DNA from: Cephalotrichum gorgonifer
Lineage: Eukaryota; Ascomycota; Sordariomycetes; Microascales; Microascaceae
Reading direction: 5' to 3'
DNA: 64,000 nt
Assembly: GCA_900312665.1 (NCBI GenBank)
Contig: ONZQ02000012.1
Span: 855,957-919,956, forward strand
Below the pieces are notes generated by a model that was given only the letters and a program-made list of their open reading frames with translations, was not told the DNA's origin and made no database searches. The first letter of the stretch is position 1, and each line of letters starts with the position of its first letter. A program made the position numbers and the translations under genes. Shown here piece by piece: positions 22,701-31,578 of this stretch.

Positions 22701-24219
22701 TCTAGAGACACAGAGACAGGATCGCCCCATGGCGTAGCATTCCATACACACATCGTAAGTATCCTCCTCCCCGTTCAGGAGTGGCCGGACGCAGTGTTTG
22801 CACGTTAGAAATCGATTGAAAATGTTGCTCCGGCAATATGAGCAGGTGATACAGGAGTCGAAGGGGATGAACTCGGGCTCCTTCACCTTGGTCGCGAACA
22901 TCTCGTCCGTCAATATGTCGGAGAAGATGTAGAATAGCCGCCGGAACTCCGCCGCCAGCTGCTGAGACCTAGGGGAGGTGCGAATGAGATTGGGATCGAG
23001 GCCGAGCAAGCCCGTGTCGTCGTTCTCCTCTGCCGACTCTAGATATGCGGCATACTTGCAGAGGGCGTAATATACGATGGCCTTGTTCTTGTACTGCTCG
23101 TCTCGACAGACGAGGCGGGCTTTTGGAAGGGCTTCCTTCATTGCCATCTCTAACGTCTCGACGGTCGTCCGGTTCCAGGCCACCTTCATGGTGCGGGTAC
23201 CGCGATTCCACACCTGGTGGGCGGCGAGGGGAGGAACAAGAACGAAGTCTCCAACCTTCTGCTCCACGACGTAGACGGGGAACGTGGCCTTCTTCCACGC
23301 ATTGATCTGGGCGAAATGTTTCTCAATTTCAATATCGTGTCCTAGCATGGATAAGAAATACTCGCGTACCACCTCGCGATCGTTCGTCTCAGTCATGAAC
23401 CATATAGAGGACCCGGGCTTTTCTCCATTCTCACTTCCCGAGGTCTCGACCATGATGTTCTGGCCTAGGCTGGCGCACATTTCACGATGCGCTGCAGTAT
23501 AGGTACCCTCGTGGCCGATGTAACACATGAGGTTCTGGGCCCGCATCTCCTCGGGCAGGCAAGACATGAGATCGCCCGCGGGCGCCGACTGCACATCGTT
23601 TCGAAAGATGTCGCCATTTCGATCACGATCACCGTCCGATTCGAGGACACCTCGGTCGGTGACATTCTCGTTTAGGTAGAAGAGATTCGGTGGGATGATT
23701 TTGCGTAGGGCGTCATGCCACTGGGGAGGGCAGTCGATGTCCTTGAGGTAGAGTCGCTGGCGGCGTTCGTCGCGGTAGTTGGTGGGGGTCCACTGGTTCG
23801 CAAGTTGGCGCATCGATCGCATGTAGTGGCCGAGGGTCATTGGAATATCGGTTTGGGCGTTGATGTCGCGCACATTCTCCTCTGTATAGCACCTCATGTT
23901 AGACTCGCGCAGCGAACAAACTGGAGCAGGAAATGAATGCACGCTTACGCTTCTTGTCATTCTCCTCGATGAGCCACGCAGAGCTGAATAAGTCCTTTGG
24001 GAGAACATCATCCCAGCCAGATATCACCAGGGGCCGACCCTGCTGGATCACATGGATATTGACCAAGTTCTCAAATTCCTGCTGGCTGAGGTTCCTGATT
24101 TGCGCCGTGGAGATGCGCAGCACCCAACTGAGATTAGGGGTTTCGTCCACGAGCGCGTGGAGGTCCAGATCTGGAGGGATCGGGTCGAACTTTGCCTGAG
24201 GGTGTAGTGGGGCAGGCAT
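19734..24219 (-). CDS. JmjC-domain protein with 4CXXC-R1 zinc finger and multiple AT-hooks (chromatin regulator)
   Basis: Two exons, 24219-23949 and 23881-19734, giving 1472 residues. The 67-bp intron has donor GTAAGC, branch TCTAACA and acceptor TACAG (phase 1). The JmjC fold lies around residues 120-340, with a candidate Fe(II) set H-R-E at 222-224 and a distal histidine at about 312 (PPLAAHQVWN). A cysteine-rich block follows at about 434-481, then the zf-4CXXC_R1 finger at about 590-650 (CHVCCNRDYAYKVQLC ... CPKCLGICNCGGC). The C-terminal 500 residues are disordered and carry about eight AT-hook-like cores (RGRPPKSR, RGPGRPRRS repeats), ending in an RG-rich tail. Likely nuclear, binding AT-rich DNA and possibly demethylating histone lysines; activity is inferred, not shown. 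It may relate to JmjC proteins that limit heterochromatin spread, but I cannot assign orthology. Confidence 0.9.
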
Positions 24220-24794
24220 GGTGACGACAGCTCGCGGAGTCGAGGATGAGGTCGAGGGGTCTTGCGAGGACGCGCGCAGTGGCTCATAGCCAAACCGTAT
24301 TCGACGTTTGGCACGTTAGACGACAGCCATCGGCCGGTAGGTTCGTGGTGGACAAGCCAGTTGGGGTTTATGTGACCCAGCTCCTGCCGTAGGGGCGTTA
24401 ACCCTTCTCAAGGAGACCTTGGAAACGGTAGCCGAAGGTGCGCATTCGCGGCGGCAAGAACGACGCGACTTTCTAAGCTGTTTGACAGTGATGGTGTTGA
24501 ATTCCATACCCTTGTCATCAAGCGCTGGCAGTTGTCCATTGTCACATGCATATCACGTGACCTTCAATAATTCTCATGAGCAATCCAGCGCAAACTTCAG
24601 GTTTCACGGAGCTGAAAGCACCATGCGAAGGTGCCGTGGTCGAGCTGAGTCCGAATTCTAGGTGTCAATGGGACTGTATTCTGCTTAAGAGACTTGGGAT
24701 GAAGGTTGACGAGCTACACTAACCAGCTCAGAGAGAAGTCGCGAGGACTCACCTCAATATCTCTCGTTTCCCAATCATCATCATCGTCGATCCA
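24220..24794. other. Divergent promoter between JmjC gene and COQ2
   Basis: No gene seen. Both flanking genes start at its edges and transcribe outward. Confidence 0.6.
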
Positions 24795-26057
24795 ATGCGA
24801 CTCTTACATCTTTCCCAGTCTCCCCGTCTGTCCTCGTGCCAGATCAGGGGAGCACTCTCTGCCAGGTACACCGCAAAGCCGATATCGAGATCAGCACACT
24901 CATTATCTCTCGTCTCGGCTCACGGATCACGCTTCCGGAAGACCAATGGCAAGCGCTCTGCTGGCTTCCACTCGACCAAGCTTGCCCTGTCGCCCAAGGT
25001 TGCATTGCCCCAGGGCGACTTATCGGCGGCCACTCTACAACCCGAGCCATCCGTCGCCATCTACACGCCGCCCACGACCGGTCTCCTATCATACCTCCCC
25101 AAGTCCTGGGTCCCCTATGCCGAGCTGATCCGCATCGACAAGCCCGCCGGCACCCACTACCTCTACTTCCCATGTTTGTTCTCCACCCTCATGGCGGCGC
25201 CCATGGCCGTCCCTATGGCATCCCCACTGTCAGTCCTGGGTACATCCCTCCTCTTCTTCACAGGCGCCCTCGTCATGCGTGGCGCAGGCTGCACCATCAA
25301 CGACCTCCTTGACCGCAACCTCGACCCCCACGTCACGCGAACCAAATTCCGTCCCATCGCGCGCGGCGCCATCACGCCCTTCAATGGGCTCGTCTTCACG
25401 GGCGCGCAGCTCCTGACGGGTCTAGCCGTCCTCCTACAGTTCCCCACGTCTTGCCTGTACTACGGCATCCCCAGCCTCCTGCTCGTCGCGGTCTACCCCC
25501 TCGCCAAGCGCGTCACGCATTACCCCCAGCTTGTCCTCGGCTTCACGTTCTCCTGGGGCGCGATCATGGGGTTCCCCGCCCTCGGCGTTGACCTCCTGTC
25601 GAATTCCTCCGCCCTTACCGCTGCGGCCTGCCTTTACGCTTCCAATATCTCCTGGACCGTCCTCTACGATATGATATACGCGCACATGGATCGCAAGGAT
25701 GATGTCAAGATCGGGATAAAGAGCATAGCCGTGAAGCATGACGCCCAGACGAAGGCCATTCTCACGGGCCTCGGTGTCGTACAGGTGGGCCTCCTGGGTG
25801 CTGCTGGGGTAGCTTCTGGTGCTGGGCCTTTGTTCTTCATCGGTAGTTGTGGTGGCGCGCTGGTGACCCTTGGCGTCATGATCCGCAAGGTGAAGCTGAA
25901 GAATGTCAAGGACTGCTGGTGGTGGTTTGTCAACGGATGCTGGATTACTGGTGGTGCCATCAGCTTCGGGTTGGCGGCCGACTACCTCGTACGATATTTG
26001 AAACAAGACGAGGAGAGGCCCATTGAAGAAGTAGAATCCCGGCTCGCAGTCGTATAG
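24795..26057 (+). CDS. COQ2: 4-hydroxybenzoate polyprenyltransferase, mitochondrial (COQ2)
   Basis: Intronless, 420 residues. It is a UbiA-family prenyltransferase that joins the polyprenyl chain to 4-hydroxybenzoate in ubiquinone synthesis, in the mitochondrial inner membrane. The first 75 residues are rich in R, S and hydrophobic residues with few acids, fitting a mitochondrial presequence. Both catalytic Asp-rich motifs are present: NDLLDRNLDPHVTRTK (NDxxDxxxD) and DMIYAHMDRKDD (DxxYxxxDxxxD). The RIDKPAGTHYLY start of the domain and seven to nine hydrophobic helices are also visible. Length and order are normal for the family. The first ATG is kept because the presequence follows it directly. 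Confidence 0.96.
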   Translation: MRLLHLSQSPRLSSCQIRGALSARYTAKPISRSAHSLSLVSAHGSRFRKTNGKRSAGFHSTKLALSPKVALPQGDLSAATLQPEPSVAIYTPPTTGLLSYLPKSWVPYAELIRIDKPAGTHYLYFPCLFSTLMAAPMAVPMASPLSVLGTSLLFFTGALVMRGAGCTINDLLDRNLDPHVTRTKFRPIARGAITPFNGLVFTGAQLLTGLAVLLQFPTSCLYYGIPSLLLVAVYPLAKRVTHYPQLVLGFTFSWGAIMGFPALGVDLLSNSSALTAAACLYASNISWTVLYDMIYAHMDRKDDVKIGIKSIAVKHDAQTKAILTGLGVVQVGLLGAAGVASGAGPLFFIGSCGGALVTLGVMIRKVKLKNVKDCWWWFVNGCWITGGAISFGLAADYLVRYLKQDEERPIEEVESRLAVV

Positions 26058-26335
26058 AGTGTACAGTATTGTATCATATGTAAAACAAAAAAGACTATAC
26101 TCCTTTGACCACCGCACTCTCGAAGGGGAAGAACCGACGTCAAGGGGACCGGGAACAATGCTTCAAATGTCGTGTGGCTAAGACACCGATCTATTTTACT
26201 TTTCTAGACCGTTTCGTTGCCAAGAGTATTCATAACCCTGACCACCGAAGATGCCGACGAAAGCAACCCCATGACTCCTCGAAAAATGGACCCAGTCATC
26301 CCACCATTCCTTTTCCCTTGCATTCTTGATCGCGT

Positions 26336-26892
26336 TTACGACCTGGGCTTCTCCTTCTTCTCCTTCCATAGGGCCATGAGACCGACACCGGAGACCTTGA
26401 CGACCTTGAACCGGACACCGGGAATATCACCCTTGGCCTTACCCTTGCGACCGAAACCGGCAAGGAGGACCTCGTCGTTCTCGTCGACGAAGTTCAAGCA
26501 ACCATCGTTGGGGACTAAAAACATTCAGCCGTTAGCAAACCCGTATCCAGTAGAGCCCGGGCTCACGGGCAGTGTCGTGATTCCTCAGTCCACTGAATCC
26601 GACGAGGCCCATTTCACCAACTATCAATGGGGAAGGGAGTCGTACCGAAGGCAGTGACGTTCTTGCCGTTCTTGATGAGCTTGACACGGACACACTTGCG
26701 AATGGCGGAGTTGGGCTGCTTGGCCTCAACACCGATCTTCTCGAGGACGATTCCCTTGGCGTGGGAGGAGCCACCGAAGGGCGAGGACTTGAAGGCGGTG
26801 CCGAGGGCACGCTTCTTGTAGGCAAGGTCGGCCCACTTCTGATCCTTACGGTTGGTCCGCAGCTTCCGCGCGGAGTTAAGACCACGAGGCAT
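26336..26892 (-). CDS. rps23: 40S ribosomal protein uS12 (Rps23)
   Basis: Two coding exons, 26892-26646 and 26514-26336, giving 141 residues; the intron has donor GTACGA and acceptor TTTTTAG (phase 1). Sequence is almost the fungal consensus: PRGLNSARKLR, KSSPFGGSSHAKGIVLEK, KQPNSAIRKCVRV, then VPNDGCLNFVDEND and the end WKEKKEKPRS. The KQPNSA loop contacts the decoding centre. Many fungal orthologues begin MGKGxPRGL; here the ATG is directly before PRGL, four residues shorter. A further intron probably lies in the 5' UTR: a GTATGT donor near 27076 and the CCTCAG acceptor just before the ATG, with no ATG in the upstream exon. Such leader introns are typical of ribosomal protein genes. Confidence 0.95.
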
Positions 26893-27439
26893 TTTGGCTG
26901 AGGATAGGAAGATAAAAATGTTAGCAACCGGGTATGATTTTTCGTCGTGGCGGCGGGCGAGGAGGAGGGGCGAGGAAGTTTTTCGCGATCGGGAGGGTGT
27001 CGGGGTTTTGAATGGATCGTAATTTTCGAAAGAGAGGAATGCGCGGTCCTAGATGGGGGCAGAGTTATACATACCGGTTTATGAGTTCAACTCGTGGCGA
27101 TGACGGTTGGTGTCGTTGGGTGATGATTCGGGAAGGGAAAGTTCACCAAATGTCCAGTCTCTCAATTAGACCTTGCCTGTCACGGGAATTTTGGTAGGGC
27201 ACACGAAAAACCCACAGCAAAATTGGCGGGGCCGGGTTTGTTGGCCTGAGGCTTCAATCCGGGCCCTCGTTTTTCCGACTAGCGGATTCCCCACCCAATG
27301 ACAGCCACCGCCCACCCCATACATCTGTATGTAAGCAGCGCCCTTATCGATAAAGGTGTTCGTGGCTGCGCAACCAAATTGGCTGTGATGTCACCATCGT
27401 GAGTGAAGACATTCATTCCCTACGCATCAATTCCCCCCG
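26893..27439. other. Divergent promoter and 5' UTR intron of rps23
   Basis: Contains the presumed rps23 leader exon (around 27077-27160 on the minus strand) and leader intron. The start of the next plus-strand gene is at the right edge. No other coding sequence is supported. Confidence 0.5.
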
Positions 27440-28306
27440 GTGTCAGCGGCTCAGTCCTGCAACGATGTAGCGATGTCTTCCCAACCCACAAACAAGGGTA
27501 AACAGAGAAACCCCCCGCCATCCCTCTTTCTCCACCCATCGCCGGCTGCCTCCCATGCGACCCTCCCCGGCATTCTCGCCCCAGGGCTGCCGGCCTCTAC
27601 CGCCCGAACGCCAGGCTCGACAACCACGGCATCGGTCCAGCGGAATTCCGCCGCCTCTGCGACGGGCTCCTCACTCATAGCGCCGCTCCCCGGCCGCCCC
27701 CACCGGACCCTAAGGACGAGCGAGAGCGCCCGAAGCGGCGACAGGACGGACGCGCTATGGGCGGAGATGCAAGCGACGCTAGAGGAGGTCGAGCTGTCCG
27801 CGTCGGGGGGCACGCACGTCTTCGGTCCCGATCACGACCGTAAGCTCGCGGGGCTGCGTGCGGCGCAGATAACGTTGGCTCAGGCGTGGGCGCGCAGCGA
27901 GGCGGACGACGTCATCGAGACGGGCATCGAGGGCGGAGGGGTCGGTGGCGCGGAGGAGCTACGGAGGAACAAGAGCACCGTGTTGGCCGACGTGGGCAGA
28001 GGCGGAGGGGTGGATATCGCCGATACGGCCAAGTCTACAACGGGAACTAGTAGTGCGCGGCCGGGGAGCAGCGGGGCGGGGGCGGAGAGACTTGAGGCAA
28101 AGTTGGAAGAGGAGACGGAGGTGGATATCCTATTGGCGAGGAAAAGACGCGAAGCAAACGACCGGTATTTCCAGCGTGTCAACCGGGGGGTGCTTGACGT
28201 TGTGGCTAAGCTGGGTGAGGTAGCGGTCGCCATGAAGGCCGTTGAGCAGGAGAGTAAGGATATCTGGGGCGATAATGAGAGCTCTCCTAGCAGCTCAAAG
28301 CCGTGA
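27440..28306 (+). CDS. Uncharacterised protein with disordered N-terminus and C-terminal coiled coil
   Basis: Intronless, 288 residues; a second in-frame ATG at 27473 (MSSQPTNKG) may be the real start, because the first eleven residues look like leader. Residues 20-100 are proline/serine/alanine-rich and probably disordered. A helical block follows (DALWAEMQATLEEVELSA, then KLAGLRAAQITLAQAWARSE). The C-terminal 70 residues form a charged coiled coil (EEETEVDILLARKRREAND...). I recognise no domain. The helical parts are reminiscent of small coiled-coil subunits of trafficking or kinetochore complexes, but that is only a resemblance of style. Codon use looks like the neighbouring real genes. 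Confidence 0.7.
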   Translation: MSAAQSCNDVAMSSQPTNKGKQRNPPPSLFLHPSPAASHATLPGILAPGLPASTARTPGSTTTASVQRNSAASATGSSLIAPLPGRPHRTLRTSESARSGDRTDALWAEMQATLEEVELSASGGTHVFGPDHDRKLAGLRAAQITLAQAWARSEADDVIETGIEGGGVGGAEELRRNKSTVLADVGRGGGVDIADTAKSTTGTSSARPGSSGAGAERLEAKLEEETEVDILLARKRREANDRYFQRVNRGVLDVVAKLGEVAVAMKAVEQESKDIWGDNESSPSSSKP

Positions 28307-28541
28307 GGCGATGGGTCCTACTGTAGCGAATGGCATAGGCATGGCGTTTTCTTATCATAGATGGATACATTAGATGAGTCACTGTCGAAGCGTTTATCGA
28401 GATTCTGTAATCATTGGAGTTTATTGCATGTTTTCTTGCCACGGGTCCAGTATGTATACCTTATTTACTGGATGTAAGCGCTCTATGAGGGGAAACTGGC
28501 CCCAATGCGATAACTCAGGAGAGGGGTGCAAAAAAAGAATC

Positions 28542-28644
28542 TGAGAGCTGCAGGGTTCGAACCTGCGCGGACAATGTCCATTGCGGATCGGTGATATTTA
28601 GGTTTAACCTAAACGCAACGCCTTAACCACTCGGCCAAACTCCC
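28542..28644 (-). tRNA. tRNA-Leu (anticodon UAG) with 21-nt intron
   Basis: Read on the minus strand: acceptor GGGAGTT pairs with AGCTCTC (two G-U), the D arm holds GCCGAGTGGTTAAGGC, and the anticodon stem TTGCG/CGCAA is intact. The loop TTTAGG gives anticodon TAG. A 21-nt intron follows position 37. A long variable arm (GGAC/GTCC) marks class II, and the T arm is GCAGG-TTCGAAC-CCTGC. The discriminator base is A, as for leucine. A T7 run directly downstream is a Pol III terminator. The intron contains ACCTAAA, complementary to the anticodon region, the usual arrangement in tRNA precursors. Confidence 0.93.
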
Positions 28645-29003
28645 TTAGGGATCTTTTGATGCAAATTCACCTGCCACTTTCGGAAGGTGTGTTCAGTGTC
28701 AGTTGCACCACCCGCTCTGACTCGCAATCAATGCAACCTCCCGTTCGCACGTGACAGACCATTATCGATTGGAGGCCTAACAACCGCCACCTACATATGC
28801 TATGACGACTTCCTTTCCCTCTGGTCCGGCCCATCTCTCGCTTCCCCTGGACAACAGCAACAGACCTTAAGATACCACCAACTTTAAGCCGACAAGCGCC
28901 GGAAAAGGAAATATTCTCCACCTATTTAAGACGCAACGCTGTCGACGACTCTACTCGCCACATCTCCAACCATCCCACCACCCCCGCACCTTAATCGTCC
29001 ATC
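28645..29003. other. Promoter region of the secreted I9-like gene
   Basis: No gene. The last 60 bases are a CA/C-rich leader of the kind that precedes fungal start codons; CTATTTAAG at about 28921-28929 could act as a TATA element. Confidence 0.5.
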
Positions 29004-29408
29004 ATGCGCCCTCTCACCATCCTCAGCGGCGCCCTCGCCCTCGCTTCCGGCGTCCTATCCGTCGATGTCGAAAAGTCCGTCCTAGTGACTTATAATCGCG
29101 AGGCGCCCAGGCTCACGGCCCTCATCGACCAGGCGAAGGATGCCATCCTAAAGGCCGGCGGCAAGATCACCCACGAGTTCAAGTTTATCAAGTGAGCTAT
29201 TCCCCGATATCCACGGCGGGAGATGCTGTGTGGTTGAGAGAGATAGAGAGAGTTTGTGTGTGGGTGGGTGAGTGTGAGCAGGCTGTGCTAACCGTACTGT
29301 AGCGGGTTCCACGCCATCGTGCCATCGGACGTCGTCGAGACGATCCAGCAGTGGGGTGGGGAGTATATCACGGTGGAGGAGGACCAGCGCGTGACCATAT
29401 CTTCATAA
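29004..29408 (+). CDS. Small secreted protein with peptidase-inhibitor I9 (propeptide-like) fold
   Basis: Two exons, 29004-29191 and 29303-29408, giving 97 residues; the intron has donor GTGAGC, branch GCTAAC and acceptor TGTAG, phase 2. The N-terminus is a clear signal peptide (RPLTILSGALALASGVLS) with cleavage expected just after. The mature 78 residues resemble the I9 family: a VLVTYN strand, a helix LTALIDQAKDAILKAGG, ITHEFKFI, GFHAIVP, and a closing strand YITVEEDQRV. I9 domains are the propeptides/inhibitors of subtilisin-type serine proteases. Yeast Pbi2 is the stand-alone relative, but is not secreted by a classical signal. Likely roles are inhibition of its own or a host subtilase; untested. 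Confidence 0.85.
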
Positions 29409-31578
29409 TCGAAGCGAGTGACGGCAAGGAACAAGGGCATCCATCAAATCTACGGTTACTGGCGTGATGGATGCGAACTATGCTTGCTTGGAAGTGGATG
29501 GGTACGCCGTGTAAGGGGTCTACGATGGACCAGAAGATATGGAAGACGGTGATGATGGCACGGATACCTTTGCTTTTTTGTTTGTTTCTAGTTCGGCAGG
29601 CGTTTAGCGACCAATATTTGGGTATCAGGACACGCAGGCTTGTCAGTCATGAATACTTTTTGTTTTGATTATTATTTGCCGAGGGGATGCGAGCACCGGT
29701 GCTTCCAGATTTAACTCTCATGCTGTAGTTGTCTCGTCCACTCGTGCTCCCGATAGCTTGAGCTAGTGGGCAACTACGCGGCCCCACTCCGGGGTGTGTT
29801 CGCCCGTTACCTATTTTCTTATCAATAGAGCTATCAACAGAACTATCAATACAGTGGAGAGCAGAATCGTCAATAGGGGTTTAGGGGGGGGGGCGGGTTG
29901 TGTATCGGCGAGGTCATCCTCGCTCTCGCGTTCTGGGTAGAGGATCTATGCAACCGTAAAGGCGTAATACGTTTTCTAGAAATGGTTCCCATCTCTCAAG
30001 ACGACTTTTGCCTCTTATTGTCCCCTATCTCGACTCGGAAATAATTATTGTGTACTCGTATCCGTACTCGGAGCACGTTCACTTGCTGTGGCAGCAAGGA
30101 GACAGGAATCATCATGATTGCGAGGGGCTCATGCCCCACACATCCATCCAATGTCGGCAGTGCTTGGGGACAAGGGGTCATGCAGGTCTGTCTCACTGAG
30201 AAGAGGTCCTAGCTTCGGCTATGGGACCTCGAATTGGGGATGCAACATGAGAGTCACTAGGCCATGAAGCACCTCTCCAGCGCGTGCTGTGCAGTCAGTC
30301 GAAAAGCAGGCAAAATTGTCCCAGGAACAGTACAAGTAGACAAAGAGGCTGTTCATGGGTTCGTGTTTCAGGGAGAGATCGGAGACAAGGGTGGCCAAGC
30401 AGAGAGAGTCCTTGGAGCATTCGACAGCCCGTAGGAACATCCGGGGACATCCCACTTCATAATTATTGCTACTCCGTAGTGATATTATTATTAAGAAATT
30501 CCGCATTCTCGAAGCGGCGGCTGTGGATCGGATCCCTACAGGTACGTTACAGACCCGGCCCGGGAAATTATGCACGGAAGGGAAGTCCATATGCAAGCCA
30601 TAGTGAGCCGCCGTTTGGACCCTGATTCCTTCGGGCAGCTTTACTTTTTTGCGACACAAGGGATGTCGCATGGCTTATCATTCATTCTTGAGCTCAAAAG
30701 CCTTTTTTTTTTCGAGAAAAGCGCCACGGTTGGACAAAGAATAATGGGAGCAAAAGCAAAGCTCTGTCAAAGGCTGTCAAGATTACGCCAGGCCCGAGCG
30801 CCATTTTGCAAATTGAATTCAAAGGCGAGCTCGGGCGTTGTCGTAATACCTTTTGATGAACAATGCCACCTTCGACGGAGATCCCAAACACAACTCCTCC
30901 TTGAATAAACCCACTCCCAGGACATAATGAAACGTGAGCTAGGTTTATTAGTGCGATACTCCGTACCGCGTTGACACCTACCACGCCCGACCCCAGTATT
31001 TTCTCCCCTCTCCTCTCCCCACCTGTCTCGTCGCGGTCACACATCGCACTTCGACTCCGCTACCCGACGAAGCGTCCCTCGCCGAGCTACGATACCCCCG
31101 GATTCGTCTGAAGAGATTGGGCTTGGCTCGCGGCTCCACAAACCCAACAACAAGTGGAGAGCCAAAACCACTCGTACAACCAACCCATCGAACGCCTTGA
31201 CGGACTACCGGGGCCTAACTGCAGACTAATTTAAGACACGCAAGTGCTTTCGACCTTCCCCACACTTTGACTTCCTTAGGTGGTCCAGTTCCCCTCCATC
31301 TACGAGCACTCGAACCTACCTTCCCTTCCCTAGCAGCGGATACGTCGTCGCCGGAAAGAACGACCGACTACCCAAGCCGACCACGTACCACACGACGAAG
31401 AGGAGGACAAACTAGGGCTTTGCAAGCCGAGCCTCCCACCTCCTAAAACCAGACACGATACCGCGCGATAGCTCCGGTGGGCTATGATCCCACGCCCACC
31501 CGGACACCATACATACTCAGAAGCGCGCGAGCATCTGCAGCTAGCCTTCCACGCTCTCGACCCAATCCGAGCCGAACC
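29409..31578. other. Long gene-free stretch and leader of the HOOK gene
   Basis: No gene supported over about 2.1 kb. A poly-G run lies near 29885. Short frames around 29996-30908 lack family similarity. The last 500 bases before 31579 are CA-rich and probably the promoter and 5' UTR of the HOOK gene. Confidence 0.5.

Noticed and set aside
31477..31578. Upstream ATG of the HOOK frame (34 extra residues)
   Set aside because: The extension is low-complexity and the conserved HOOK domain begins directly after the 31579 ATG.
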